DNA from: Xenorhabdus cabanillasii
GTDB lineage: Bacteria > Pseudomonadota > Gammaproteobacteria > Enterobacterales > Enterobacteriaceae
Direction: 5' to 3'
Length of the DNA: 64,000 bases
Assembly (NCBI RefSeq): GCF_003386665.1
Contig: NZ_QTUB01000001.1
Coordinates: 4,216,001-4,280,000 of the forward strand
The notes below the pieces were generated by a model, which was not told the origin of the DNA, ran no database searches, and worked only from the letters and a program-made list of their open reading frames with translations. Position numbers and translations under genes: made by a program. Position 1 is the first letter of the stretch. Each line of letters starts with the position of its first letter. Shown piece by piece: positions 44,505 to 53,315 of the stretch.

Positions 44505-46532
44505 TTATTTCATTACCTGAAATAAATTTGATTCTTTAGCAATAACATGACTTTCAGCCATGATACTGACACCTGCATAGTCATCAATATTGCTGATAAT
44601 AATCGGGCTTATCATTGATTTGGCATGAGTGTTCAGGTATTCAAGATCCAACTTCAATAATGGCTCCCCTACTTTCACTCTCACACCTTCTTCAACCAAA
44701 CGCTCAAAACCCTTACCTTGTAAAGAAACGGTATCAACACCCATGTGGATAATCACTTCAACACCGTTATCTGCCTCAATACACAGTGCATGATTGGTAT
44801 CGAATATTTTCACCACCGTACCTGAAATCGGAGAAAAAACAGTATCGGAGGTCGGTTTAATCGCAATGCCATCACCCACTAATTTACTGGAAAAAGCTTC
44901 ATCCGGGACATCCTCCAATTTAATCAATTTACCTGTTACAGGAGCAATGAGCGTCAGAATGTCTTTTCCCTGCGGCTTATACTTTTTTTCTGCCGGAATG
45001 TCTGACTCAGAATTATCATTTTCTGTCACTGCTGCAACAGGGCCTTTGGAGAGAACTTCCTTCATCGCACTGGCAATCAATTCCGCACGGGTTCCTACAA
45101 TAATCTGAATGCTCTCTTTATTCAGACGGATAATGCCAGAAGCACCAAGGCGTTTAGTCACTTGTTCATTAACCAAACCCGCATCTTTCACAGATAAACG
45201 TAAACGGGTAATACAAGAGTCAATGCCTGTTAAATTGCCTGAACCGCCTATTGCGGCAATGTACTTGTACGCCACTTCCTGAATTTGCTCTGTATCGCTG
45301 ACTTTTACCGCAATGCCAACATTGTGACCATCAATTTGCCCAATAAAAGAGGGTTCACGACCCAGTGTCATCAGGTTGAATTTTTTTATCGTAAAACGAA
45401 ATATCACATAGTAGAGACAGAAGAAAACTAAGCCTTGTGGGATAAGCATGTACCAGTGAACGGCCAACGGATTGCGTGAAGAGAGCAGAAGGTCAGTAAA
45501 ACCAGCACTGAAACCAAAACCGGCAATCCAGTGCATAGTCGCCGCAATATAGACCGAAATTCCCGTCATAATGGCGTGCAGGACATAAAGCACAGGTGCA
45601 ACAAACATGAAAGAGAATTCAAGTGGCTCCGTTACCCCGGTAAAGAATGCAGCAAATGCGCCTGCCATCATAATACCGCCAACCATTGCTCTGTTTTCAG
45701 GACGCGCACCGTGGTAAATCGCTAATGCCGCCCCCGGCAGACCAAACATCATGATGGGGAAGAAACCTGCCTGATAACGCCCGGTAATGCCCGGAACGGC
45801 AGTCCCTTCAGCAATAGATTTTGCTCCTGCCAGGAAGTTAGGGATGTCATTGATACCCGCAACATCAAACCAGAAAACTGAATTCAGGGCATGATGCAAA
45901 CCTATCGGTATTAACAAGCGGTTAAAGAAGGCATAAAGCCCTGCCCCCGTTGAGCCAAGGTTGATAATACTTTCACCAAATGCCACCAGCCAGCTATAAA
46001 TTACAGGCCAGACAAACATCAGAACAAAAGAAAGCAGGATCATTAAAAAGGAATTGAGTATCGGAACTAAACGGCGACCGCTGAAGAATGACAGTGCCTG
46101 AGGTAATTCAATATGGCTGTAACGGTTATAGAGTTCGGCTGAAATAACCCCCACTAAGATACCAATAAACTGGTTATTGATCTTACTGAATGCTATTGGC
46201 ACTTCAGCAACCGGAATATTTTTAATCATTGCGATTACTGCGGGAGAACATAGTTTGAGGACAACCATAAATCCGACTAATCCGGTCAATGCAGCAGCAC
46301 CATCCTTGTCTTTCGACATACCATAGGCAATACCAACCGCAAATAATATTGCCATATTTTCGAGAATGGCATTCCCTGATGAAATAAGCAGCGCTGCCAG
46401 AGAGTTATCGGAACCCCAACCAGTTGGGTCGATCCAATACCCAACTCCGACTAATATTGCCGCAGCGGGCAAAGTCGCTACAGGCACCATTAATGCCCGA
46501 CCAATCCGTTGTAAGTAACCTAAAATGTTCAC
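44505..46532 (-). CDS. nagE: PTS N-acetylglucosamine transporter EIICBA
   Basis: A 675-residue membrane permease that imports and phosphorylates N-acetylglucosamine. The EIIC domain is N-terminal (about 1-395, multiple membrane helices beginning VATLPAAAILVGVGYWI), the EIIB domain carries the phosphorylated Cys440 (IDSCITRLRL), and the EIIA domain carries His596 (VIIHMGVDTV). E. coli NagE has 648 residues; the extra length is mostly a charged linker after EIIB. It is divergent from nagBAC, the enterobacterial arrangement, and joins the chitobiase as the uptake step for chitin sugars. Confidence 0.96.
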   Translation of the reverse strand: MNILGYLQRIGRALMVPVATLPAAAILVGVGYWIDPTGWGSDNSLAALLISSGNAILENMAILFAVGIAYGMSKDKDGAAALTGLVGFMVVLKLCSPAVIAMIKNIPVAEVPIAFSKINNQFIGILVGVISAELYNRYSHIELPQALSFFSGRRLVPILNSFLMILLSFVLMFVWPVIYSWLVAFGESIINLGSTGAGLYAFFNRLLIPIGLHHALNSVFWFDVAGINDIPNFLAGAKSIAEGTAVPGITGRYQAGFFPIMMFGLPGAALAIYHGARPENRAMVGGIMMAGAFAAFFTGVTEPLEFSFMFVAPVLYVLHAIMTGISVYIAATMHWIAGFGFSAGFTDLLLSSRNPLAVHWYMLIPQGLVFFCLYYVIFRFTIKKFNLMTLGREPSFIGQIDGHNVGIAVKVSDTEQIQEVAYKYIAAIGGSGNLTGIDSCITRLRLSVKDAGLVNEQVTKRLGASGIIRLNKESIQIIVGTRAELIASAMKEVLSKGPVAAVTENDNSESDIPAEKKYKPQGKDILTLIAPVTGKLIKLEDVPDEAFSSKLVGDGIAIKPTSDTVFSPISGTVVKIFDTNHALCIEADNGVEVIIHMGVDTVSLQGKGFERLVEEGVRVKVGEPLLKLDLEYLNTHAKSMISPIIISNIDDYAGVSIMAESHVIAKESNLFQVMK

Positions 46533-46864
46533 TCACGCCCCCTTAAAGCTCCGTTAATGGAGTCTTTTATTTAATGAATGATGTAATGACATCACTTATG
46601 TATTTCTTGTTAAAACATTTTTAGTCTAAAAAAATTATTTTTCATCACAAATTAAATCCTTCTGATATGTGATAAAAATCACCACAGTTGATATTTTTTT
46701 AATCAAAATATGGCCTTAATCAAAAACTTATTTTATTATAAAAAATAACATTGTGACATTCGACAGGTAGAACCATCATAAAGAACAGGTATGATAGTCG
46801 GCTTTCCCGACAGCTGTTTGTATTGTCCCGTTTTTAATCATGAATAATTTTTAAAGAGGTCATC
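46533..46864. promoter_or_regulatory. Divergent nagE/nagB control region
   Basis: 332 bp with no ORF. It contains a CRP-like site (46668-46683) and AT-rich dyads such as ATTATTTTTCATCACAAATT and GATATTTTTTTAATC that could be NagC boxes; in E. coli NagC bridges nagE and nagB operators. Box assignments are by eye only. Confidence 0.55.
46668..46683. promoter_or_regulatory. Probable CRP site
   Basis: TGTGATAAAAATCACC matches TGTGA-N6-TCACA at 9 of 10 consensus positions. It lies between nagE and nagB, which are both cAMP-CRP activated in E. coli. Confidence 0.7.
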
Positions 46865-47671
46865 ATGAGGCTGATCCCCCTGACAAATGCAAGTGATGTA
46901 GGCCGATGGTCTGCACACTACATTGTGAGTAAAATCAACGAATTCAATCCAACCGCAGAGCGTCCTTTCGTACTCGGTCTGCCCACTGGCAGTACACCAC
47001 TGGCAACCTACAAAGCACTTATCACGCTATATCAGGCAGGAAAAGTCAGTTTCAAACATGTCGTCACTTTCAATATGGATGAGTATGTTGGTATTCCTAA
47101 AGATCATCCCCAGAGTTACCACTCGTTCATGCATCATAACCTCTTTAATCACATCGATATCCCAAAAGAAAACATTAACTTACTCAATGGCAATGCGGAC
47201 GATGTTGATGCTGAGTGCTTACGTTATGAAAATAAGATCAAGTCGTATGGAAAAATCCATCTGTTTATGGGCGGTGTCGGGAATGACGGTCATATTGCCT
47301 TTAACGAACCTGCATCCTCCCTTTCTTCACGTACCCGGATTAAGACGTTAACGCTAGAAACGCGCACAGCTAACTCCCGCTTTTTCGATAATAATGTAAA
47401 TTTAGTTCCCCAATATGCTTTAACCATTGGTGTGGGGACATTAATGGATGCCGAAGAGATCATGATCTTGGCGACAGGCGCCCAAAAAGCCTTGGCCCTG
47501 CAAGCTGCAATTGAAGGCAACGTTAACCATATGTGGACAGTAAGCTGTTTGCAGATACACCCAAAAGCGATCATCGTCTGTGATGAGCCTGCAACGATGG
47601 AGTTGAGAGTAAAAACAGTGAAATATTTTCACCAGCTAGAGGCGGAAATTCTTAATGAGTTCGCCAGTTAG
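46865..47671 (+). CDS. nagB: Glucosamine-6-phosphate deaminase
   Basis: A 268-residue cytosolic enzyme that converts glucosamine-6-phosphate to fructose-6-phosphate and ammonia (E. coli 266 aa). Recognisable motifs are [16 protein letters not shown] (about 38-53), [10 protein letters not shown] with the active-site Asp-Glu (about 70-79) and [14 protein letters not shown] (about 136-149). AAAGAGG precedes ATG 46865. First gene of nagBAC; nagA starts 28 bp after its stop. Confidence 0.98.
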   Translation: MRLIPLTNASDVGRWSAHYIVSKINEFNPTAERPFVLGLPTGSTPLATYKALITLYQAGKVSFKHVVTFNMDEYVGIPKDHPQSYHSFMHHNLFNHIDIPKENINLLNGNADDVDAECLRYENKIKSYGKIHLFMGGVGNDGHIAFNEPASSLSSRTRIKTLTLETRTANSRFFDNNVNLVPQYALTIGVGTLMDAEEIMILATGAQKALALQAAIEGNVNHMWTVSCLQIHPKAIIVCDEPATMELRVKTVKYFHQLEAEILNEFAS

Positions 47672-47699
47672 TACTTATTCAGGCGCTTAGGAGATCAGA

Positions 47700-48893
47700 A
47701 TGTACGCTTTAACTAACTGTATTATCTATACCGGGCACGAAAGACTGGACGGACATGCTGTCATCATTGCAGATGGTTTGATTAAGCAAGTCTGTCCAGA
47801 AAATGAATTACCGGAGGATATTGAAAAACACGATTTACACGGTGCAAATCTCTCTCCCGGATTTATTGATCTGCAAGTCAATGGCTGTGGCGGTGTCCAA
47901 TATAATGAACGGCTGGAATATATTACGGAAGAGACGCTGTGTACCATGCAGGAAACCAATCAGTGTCACGGGTGTACCAGTTTTCTGCCAACGCTTATTA
48001 CCAGCCCTGATGAACTGATGATTAAGGCCATTGAAGTGATGCGTATCTACTTAGCCAATAATCCTAATCAGGCACTTGGACTACATCTGGAAGGGCCTTA
48101 CATCAATCCAGTAAAAAAAGGGACTCACAATCCGGCTTATATACGCAGGCCAACACCTGAAATGGTCAATTATCTGTGCACTAATGCCGATGTGATCACC
48201 AAAATTACTCTTGCTCCTGAGATGGTCGAAGAGCAGTGCATTCACCAATTAACTGAAGCGGGTATTATTGTTTCTGCTGGTCACTCCAATGCAACTTATG
48301 AAGAGGCCCGGCGAGGATTCCACAATGGCATTACTTTTTCTACCCACTTATATAATGCCATGCCTGCCATTTCCGGCCGCCAACCCGGATTAATCAGCGC
48401 TGTTTACGATACCTCTGAAGTCTATGCCGGCATTATTTGTGATGGCATGCATGTATCATGGCCAAATATCCGTAGTGCCAAGAGATTGAAAAATGAAAAA
48501 TTAGTCCTTGTGACAGATGCCATCGTTCCTGCCGGTCTTGCTCCAGCGACAAATACTCTGGAGCAATTCACCTTTGCTAATAAAACAATATATTATCGTG
48601 ATGGATTATGTGTTGATGAACATGGCACACTAAGCGGCTCCTCAGTCACAATGATAGAGAGTGTCAAGAATAGTGTTGAACATGTCGGTATCGCTTTGGA
48701 TGAAACATTGCGGATGGCAACCCTTTATCCAGCCAAAGCCATCGGTGTTGATAAACACCTCGGTACGATTGAAACCGGCAAAGTCGCAAATCTGACCGCA
48801 TTTACACATAATTTCAAAATCTGCAAAGCCATAGTTAACGGAAACATAATCAACAAAGATATCGATAATGGAAATGCAGTCGAACTATCGTGA
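47700..48893 (+). CDS. nagA: N-acetylglucosamine-6-phosphate deacetylase
   Basis: A 397-residue amidohydrolase that removes acetate from N-acetylglucosamine-6-phosphate; E. coli NagA has 382. The metal and substrate motifs are HLEGPYINP (about 123-131), [11 protein letters not shown] (about 193-203), FSTHLYNAM and the catalytic [10 protein letters not shown] (about 269-278). AGGAG precedes ATG 47700. A C-terminal extension past the E. coli end is the main length difference. nagC follows after 12 bp. Confidence 0.97.
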   Translation: MYALTNCIIYTGHERLDGHAVIIADGLIKQVCPENELPEDIEKHDLHGANLSPGFIDLQVNGCGGVQYNERLEYITEETLCTMQETNQCHGCTSFLPTLITSPDELMIKAIEVMRIYLANNPNQALGLHLEGPYINPVKKGTHNPAYIRRPTPEMVNYLCTNADVITKITLAPEMVEEQCIHQLTEAGIIVSAGHSNATYEEARRGFHNGITFSTHLYNAMPAISGRQPGLISAVYDTSEVYAGIICDGMHVSWPNIRSAKRLKNEKLVLVTDAIVPAGLAPATNTLEQFTFANKTIYYRDGLCVDEHGTLSGSSVTMIESVKNSVEHVGIALDETLRMATLYPAKAIGVDKHLGTIETGKVANLTAFTHNFKICKAIVNGNIINKDIDNGNAVELS

Positions 48894-48905
48894 GTATAAG
48901 GCCTG

Positions 48906-50129
48906 ATGCGTAACCATATTGCACAAAAACAAATCGGTAATATTGATCTGGTTAAACAGCTCAATAGTGCGGTGGTCTATCGTTTGATAGACCAACATGG
49001 CCCAATATCCCGTATTCAAATTGCAGAAGAAAGTCAGCTTGCTCCCGCCAGTGTCACTAAAATTACACGTCAGTTATTAGAACGCGGCCTGATAAAAGAA
49101 ATCGACCAGCAGGCTTCTACTGGCGGACGCCGGGCTATTTCTATCGTTACAGAAACCAGTCGTTTTCATACTATCGGCATACGGCTCGGACGCCATGATG
49201 CGACAATCGCATTATTTGATATGAGTGCCAAACAATTAGCCGAAGAGCACTACTCCGTACAGGAGAGTACACAACAGGAAGTCGAAAAACGGATTATCTC
49301 TGCCATTGAGAATTTCATTGCTAAAAATCAGCGGCGGATCCATGAACTGATCGCAATATCAATCATTCTTCCCGGCCTGGTGGACCCCGATAACGATATC
49401 ATTCGCTACATGCCACACATAAAAGTAGACAATTGGCCATTGGTACAAAATCTACGGAAACATTTCAATATCTCCTGCTTTACCGGGCATGACATTCGCA
49501 GCCTTGCGTTGGCAGAACACTATTTCGGGGCCACCCGCAATTGTGAAGACTCGCTTCTGGTACGCGTTCATCGTGGTACAGGAGCGGGAGTTATCGTCAA
49601 TAATAATATCTTACTCAACAAACGCGGTAATCTGGGAGAAATAGGTCACATCCAAATCGAACCACTGGGTGAACGTTGCCATTGCGGTAATTTTGGCTGT
49701 CTGGAAACTATTGTATCTAACTCAGCAATAGAGGCTAAAGTACAGCATCAATTACGGCAGGGATTTCCAAGCAAATTGACCTTGAATAGCTGTACTATTC
49801 ATGACATATGCCTCGCAGCTAATCAGGGAGATCCTCTGGCAGTCGAAGTTATCAGGCAGGTAGGACACAATCTTGGTAAAGCTATTGCCATCGCCATTAA
49901 CTTCTTTAATCCCCAGAAAATAGTTATTGCTGGTGATATTACGGAAGCTGAGCAAATTCTGCTGACTGCTATCCAAAGCTGCATCAACACACAATCGTTA
50001 AAAGCCTTCCGTGAAGATCTTCCCGTCGTTGTTTCCGAACTAAATCACTGTTCCGCAATTGGTGCATTTGCCTTAACGAAGCGTTCGATGCTCAATGGTG
50101 TACTGTTGCAACATCTTCTTGGAGGATAA
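48906..50129 (+). CDS. nagC: NagC repressor (ROK family)
   Basis: A 407-residue transcription factor that represses nag genes until N-acetylglucosamine-6-phosphate binds. A winged helix-turn-helix is N-terminal (GPISRIQIAEESQLAPASVTKI), and the ROK domain carries the zinc motif GERCHCGNFGCLETIVS (about 255-271). AAGG precedes ATG 48906. It likely acts on the nagE/nagB region and possibly chb. In E. coli nagD/umpH and asnB follow; both are absent here and a terminator then the tRNA cluster follow instead. Confidence 0.96.
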   Translation: MRNHIAQKQIGNIDLVKQLNSAVVYRLIDQHGPISRIQIAEESQLAPASVTKITRQLLERGLIKEIDQQASTGGRRAISIVTETSRFHTIGIRLGRHDATIALFDMSAKQLAEEHYSVQESTQQEVEKRIISAIENFIAKNQRRIHELIAISIILPGLVDPDNDIIRYMPHIKVDNWPLVQNLRKHFNISCFTGHDIRSLALAEHYFGATRNCEDSLLVRVHRGTGAGVIVNNNILLNKRGNLGEIGHIQIEPLGERCHCGNFGCLETIVSNSAIEAKVQHQLRQGFPSKLTLNSCTIHDICLAANQGDPLAVEVIRQVGHNLGKAIAIAINFFNPQKIVIAGDITEAEQILLTAIQSCINTQSLKAFREDLPVVVSELNHCSAIGAFALTKRSMLNGVLLQHLLGG

Positions 50130-50133
50130 TTTC

Positions 50134-50151
50134 ACCAACCCCGTTGGTTTT
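50134..50151 (+). terminator. Short terminator after nagC
   Basis: ACCAAC / GTTGGT, 3-nt loop CCC, then TTTAT, 4 bp past the nagC stop. Weak but well placed. Confidence 0.5.
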
Positions 50152-50215
50152 ATCATCAATATGATTACAAGCCAAACAAACAAGCGATATTATGCATATT
50201 TTTTAAAAAAAGCAG

Positions 50216-50244
50216 TTGACGCATTTGTCTGATATACGCATAAT
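50216..50244 (+). promoter_or_regulatory. Promoter of the tRNA cluster
   Basis: TTGACG, a 17-bp spacer and CATAAT are followed by GCGCCCCGC, the GC-rich discriminator typical of stringently controlled stable RNA promoters. It lies 39 bp before the first tRNA. Confidence 0.85.
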
Positions 50245-50282
50245 GCGCCCCGCACCGCCGATGAAGGCAAAGCGAAAAAGAT

Positions 50283-50359
50283 GGCTACGTAGCTCAGCTG
50301 GTTAGAGCACAGCACTCATAATGCTGGGGTCACAGGTTCGATTCCCGTCGTAGCCACCA
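50283..50359 (+). tRNA. metT: tRNA-Met (CAT), elongator
   Basis: 77 nt including encoded CCA; anticodon CAT at 50317-50319, T-loop GGTTCGATTCC. The GGCTACG/CGTAGCC acceptor stem matches E. coli metT/metU rather than the initiator tRNA. First of six tRNAs in the order of the E. coli metT-leuW-glnU-glnW-metU-glnV operon. Confidence 0.97.
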
Positions 50360-50364
50360 TCTTT

Positions 50365-50449
50365 GCGGGAGTGGCGAAATTGGTAGACGCACCAGATTTA
50401 GGTTCTGGCGCCGCAAGGTGTGCGAGTTCAAGTCTCGCCTCCCGCACCA
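50365..50449 (+). tRNA. leuW: tRNA-Leu (TAG)
   Basis: 85 nt including CCA, with the long variable arm of class II tRNAs. Anticodon TAG at 50399-50401 within CCAGA-TTTAGGT-TCTGG. It begins 5 bp after tRNA-Met. Confidence 0.97.
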
Positions 50450-50526
50450 CTTTCTTCATTGGTTGTACTTAAATCGAGTTGAACTGGCGTTGTTTTGGGT
50501 TTAAGTTTTAGTGTGTTATTTTCAGG

Positions 50527-50601
50527 TGGGGTATCGCCAAGCGGTAAGGCACCAGGTTTTGATCCTGGCATGCCCTGGTTCGAATCCAGGTACCCCAGCC
50601 A
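50527..50601 (+). tRNA. glnU: tRNA-Gln (TTG), copy 1
   Basis: 75 nt including CCA; anticodon TTG at 50559-50561; acceptor TGGGGTA/TACCCCA with the U1-A72-type pair of tRNA-Gln. Differs from the next copy at one base in the variable region (G versus A). Confidence 0.97.
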
Positions 50602-50686
50602 TACTACTGAAAACAACAATAACTAAAGCGTGGATCATCAGGAATAACGAGCTGGTAACAACAAGATTTTAATGAGAATACTCAGG

Positions 50687-50761
50687 TGGGGTATCGCCAA
50701 GCGGTAAGGCACCAGGTTTTGATCCTGGCATACCCTGGTTCGAATCCAGGTACCCCAGCCA
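50687..50761 (+). tRNA. glnW: tRNA-Gln (TTG), copy 2
   Basis: 75 nt including CCA; anticodon TTG at 50719-50721. The six bases before it (CAGG and neighbours) also match copy 1, consistent with tandem duplication. Confidence 0.97.
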
Positions 50762-50802
50762 TATTCCTGAATGTTTTCATAAAATTTACGGTTAACGTAA
50801 AT

Positions 50803-50879
50803 GGCTACGTAGCTCAGCTGGTTAGAGCACAGCACTCATAATGCTGGGGTCACAGGTTCGATTCCCGTCGTAGCCACCA
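50803..50879 (+). tRNA. metU: tRNA-Met (CAT), second elongator copy
   Basis: Identical in sequence to 50283-50359, including the AT before it; anticodon CAT at 50837-50839. Confidence 0.97.
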
Positions 50880-50892
50880 TTTAAAATTCAGT

Positions 50893-50967
50893 TGGGGTAT
50901 CGCCAAGCGGTAAGGCACCGGATTCTGATTCCGGCATTCCCAGGTTCGAATCCTGGTACCCCAGCCA
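50893..50967 (+). tRNA. glnV: tRNA-Gln (CTG)
   Basis: 75 nt including CCA; anticodon CTG at 50925-50927 in CCGGA-TTCTGAT-TCCGG. E. coli has two CTG copies (glnV, glnX); only one is present here. Confidence 0.97.
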
Positions 50968-50993
50968 AGATTTTCAAAATGTTAACTGAATTG

Positions 50994-51022
50994 AAAGCCA
51001 CCGACAGGTGGTTTTTTTGTTT
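50994..51022 (+). terminator. Terminator of the tRNA operon
   Basis: AAAGCCACC, loop GACA, GGTGGTTTT and a T-run (TTTTTTTGTTTTT), 27 bp after the last tRNA. Confidence 0.9.
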
Positions 51023-51149
51023 TTCTGCCGCTAAACTTCCCCTATATCTTCATCAAACAGCACTTAATACACGTTATTAAAATATGGCAGGTCATAGATT
51101 AAACAATAAACACTTGCTTAAGTCCCATTACGGGACTACTGTGAAGATT

Positions 51150-51452
51150 ATGAAGATAATATCCGTTGCATCACTGAAAGCGTTTTGGGAAAAACATCCA
51201 GATGCTGAACAACCACTAAGGGCTTGGTTTGACGAGGCAAAAAAAGCCTCATGGAAAACGCCAGCTGATATTAAAGCTCAATACCGCAATGCGAACATCC
51301 TGAAAAATAATCGCGTGGTATTTAACATTAAGGGAAACGATTACCGCCTGATAGTTTCCATCTTTTACCCCGCAGGTTGGGTGTACGTTAAATTTATCGG
51401 TACGCATAAACAATACGATGCCGTAGGTGCTAACAGCGTAGATCTGGAGTAA
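51150..51452 (+). CDS. higB: HigB-type mRNA interferase toxin
   Basis: A 100-residue basic protein of the HigB branch of RelE-like toxins: MKIISVASLKAFWEKHPDAE at the start, then NILKNNRVVFNIKGNDYRLIV and the family end motif VKFIGTHKQYDAV. Such toxins cut mRNA on ribosomes. The frame is open 22 codons upstream (to 51084) and GTG 51141 is an alternative start; ATG 51150 gives the usual length and N-terminus. The antitoxin begins 3 bp after its stop, the toxin-first order typical of higBA. It sits directly after the tRNA terminator, a common site for such modules. Confidence 0.9.
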   Translation: MKIISVASLKAFWEKHPDAEQPLRAWFDEAKKASWKTPADIKAQYRNANILKNNRVVFNIKGNDYRLIVSIFYPAGWVYVKFIGTHKQYDAVGANSVDLE

Positions 51453-51455
51453 ACA

Positions 51456-51830
51456 ATGAATATTAAACCCATCAGAACAGAGCAGGATTATCAAGGCGCA
51501 CTGAAAGCGATAGCACCATTATTTGATAATCAGCCTGAAATGGGTACACCTGAATTCGATTACATGGAAGTCATGGTGTTATTAATTGAAGCCTATGAAA
51601 AAGAACATTATTCAATAGACCCACCAGACCCCATTGAAGCCATTAAATTCAGAATGGAGCAATCCGGTCTGACAGTGAAAGATTTAGAACCAGCAATTGG
51701 TAAATCTAACCGTGTTTATGAAGTTCTCAATAGAAAGCGCAATCTGACATTACCCATGATCCGAAATTTACACGGCATGTTTGGAATACCTGCCGATGTT
51801 TTGATAAAACCAACAAATAAAACCCCATAA
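51456..51830 (+). CDS. higA: HigA-type antitoxin with helix-turn-helix
   Basis: A 124-residue acidic protein. The N-terminal half (MNIKPIRTEQDYQGALKAI...EVMVLLIEAYEKEHYSI) matches the HigA-type antitoxin that binds the toxin; the C-terminal half (about 65-118, IEAIKFRMEQSGLTVKDLEPAIGKSNRVYEVL) is a Cro/CI-type helix-turn-helix for autoregulation. It should neutralise the neighbouring HigB and repress the pair. Confidence 0.91.
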   Translation: MNIKPIRTEQDYQGALKAIAPLFDNQPEMGTPEFDYMEVMVLLIEAYEKEHYSIDPPDPIEAIKFRMEQSGLTVKDLEPAIGKSNRVYEVLNRKRNLTLPMIRNLHGMFGIPADVLIKPTNKTP

Positions 51831-51909
51831 AGGGAACCCACATTTGGGCTAACGGAGCATTTGCAAAAAAATGCTCCTGCCCTCAAAAGTATTTGATAAA
51901 AAACAACAA

Positions 51910-53106
51910 TCACACGCCCAACGCATATTTCAGCACCAGTTTTTTCATCACACCTGAACGTTGTGCTGCCATCAATGCCAGATTGCGCATGGTTTTCAAT
52001 CCCGGCAAATCATGGCTGAATGCCGTGTGAAAGAGATCCATTCCCGCCTGCATAACCAAATTATCCGGCATCCTGCGACGTTGATAGCGCTTCAGTACTG
52101 CCAAAGAATCCCACTCTTCATGCAAGTCCTTAGCATTGATCAATACCTCAAGCAGAGTATCAACATCCCGATAACCCAAATTTACCCCCTGCCCCGCCAA
52201 TGGGTTGATAGTATGAGCGGCATCTCCCAGTAAAACCAAACCTTCGCGTACATAATCGCTGGCATGATGGCGAGTCAGAGGAAACGCCCCTGTAGTAATC
52301 GGCGTTACTTTGCCTAAACGGGCTGGAAATGCCTGAAATATTTCCCGTTCAAGTTGTGTCATTGACATCGCCTGTAACTGACGAATACGAGCGGGAGAGT
52401 CATACCACACTAATGAAGCCCATTGTTCAAACAGTGGCAGGAAGGCTCTAGGGCCGGAAGGAAAAAATTGCTGCCATGTTATGTCTTGCTGAGGCTGTTC
52501 AGTTTTGACTGTAATCAGCATACATGACTGGCGATATTGCCATCCCCTGCTACCGATACCAGCCAATTGCCGAACCTGCGAGCGCGCACCATCAGCACCA
52601 ACAATTAAACGTGAGTTTAATTCCGTGCCATTAGTCAATTCAACTCGCCATGTTTTATGATCATGTTGCCGATGCATCGATTTCAATGCCGCTGGACAAA
52701 AGAGCGTGAGGTTGGGATACCGTTCAAATTCCTGCCACAATGCCAATTGCAAGATACAATTTTCTACCATGTACCCCAATTCTGGTAAACCAAGACTTTC
52801 CGCATCGAAAATCACATTGGAGTCATTCTGTTCCCACGTTTCCAGAGTCCGATAGGGAGCGCTACGCATCCGTAAGACATTTTTCCATGCCCCCAACTGC
52901 TTCAATAAATCCACAGAAGCACAGCTAATCGAAGAAATACGCACATCCGGTTCATGAGCCGCATTGTAAGATGGTGGTTTCTGGTGTTCCAATAATGCAA
53001 CATGCCAGCCTTCTTGTGCCAGCCCCAATGCCGTTGCTGCACCAATCATGCCTGCACCAACGACAACAATATCGAATTTCTGTTGTAGATTATTCATATT
53101 CATCAC
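51910..53106 (-). CDS. ubiF: Ubiquinone biosynthesis hydroxylase UbiF
   Basis: A 398-residue FAD monooxygenase that hydroxylates 2-octaprenyl-3-methyl-6-methoxy-benzoquinol in ubiquinone synthesis (E. coli 391 aa). Motifs: FAD site VVVGAGMIGAATALGLAQEG (about 14-33), the VGADGARSQVRQ motif (about 163-174) and GDAAHTINPLAGQGVNLGYRDV (about 290-311). It is divergent from miaB, as in E. coli. UbiF rather than UbiH/VisC is chosen mainly on this context. Confidence 0.93.
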   Translation of the reverse strand: MMNMNNLQQKFDIVVVGAGMIGAATALGLAQEGWHVALLEHQKPPSYNAAHEPDVRISSISCASVDLLKQLGAWKNVLRMRSAPYRTLETWEQNDSNVIFDAESLGLPELGYMVENCILQLALWQEFERYPNLTLFCPAALKSMHRQHDHKTWRVELTNGTELNSRLIVGADGARSQVRQLAGIGSRGWQYRQSCMLITVKTEQPQQDITWQQFFPSGPRAFLPLFEQWASLVWYDSPARIRQLQAMSMTQLEREIFQAFPARLGKVTPITTGAFPLTRHHASDYVREGLVLLGDAAHTINPLAGQGVNLGYRDVDTLLEVLINAKDLHEEWDSLAVLKRYQRRRMPDNLVMQAGMDLFHTAFSHDLPGLKTMRNLALMAAQRSGVMKKLVLKYALGV

Positions 53107-53315
53107 ATTATTAACTTCTTGATTAAAATAGTGTACCGGAATTTTCCCTTTCCGGCTGTGAATATCCGATGTTACAGTCTGGTCACTGGTGCCTCAAATG
53201 ACTACAATAGCCAGCAACATTATGATGCTAAATACACTGTATTCAATACGCTGGTTCATACACTACGTTTTTCAGTGTTGATGCATTATTTCACTGAAAA
53301 CACCGGATGCACAAA

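Noticed and set aside
50428..50835. Minus-strand frames of 60-65 codons (GYLDSNQG..., GWGTWIRTRV...) over tRNA genes
   Set aside because: They are antisense translations of tRNA-Gln and tRNA-Leu sequence, a familiar false ORF type.
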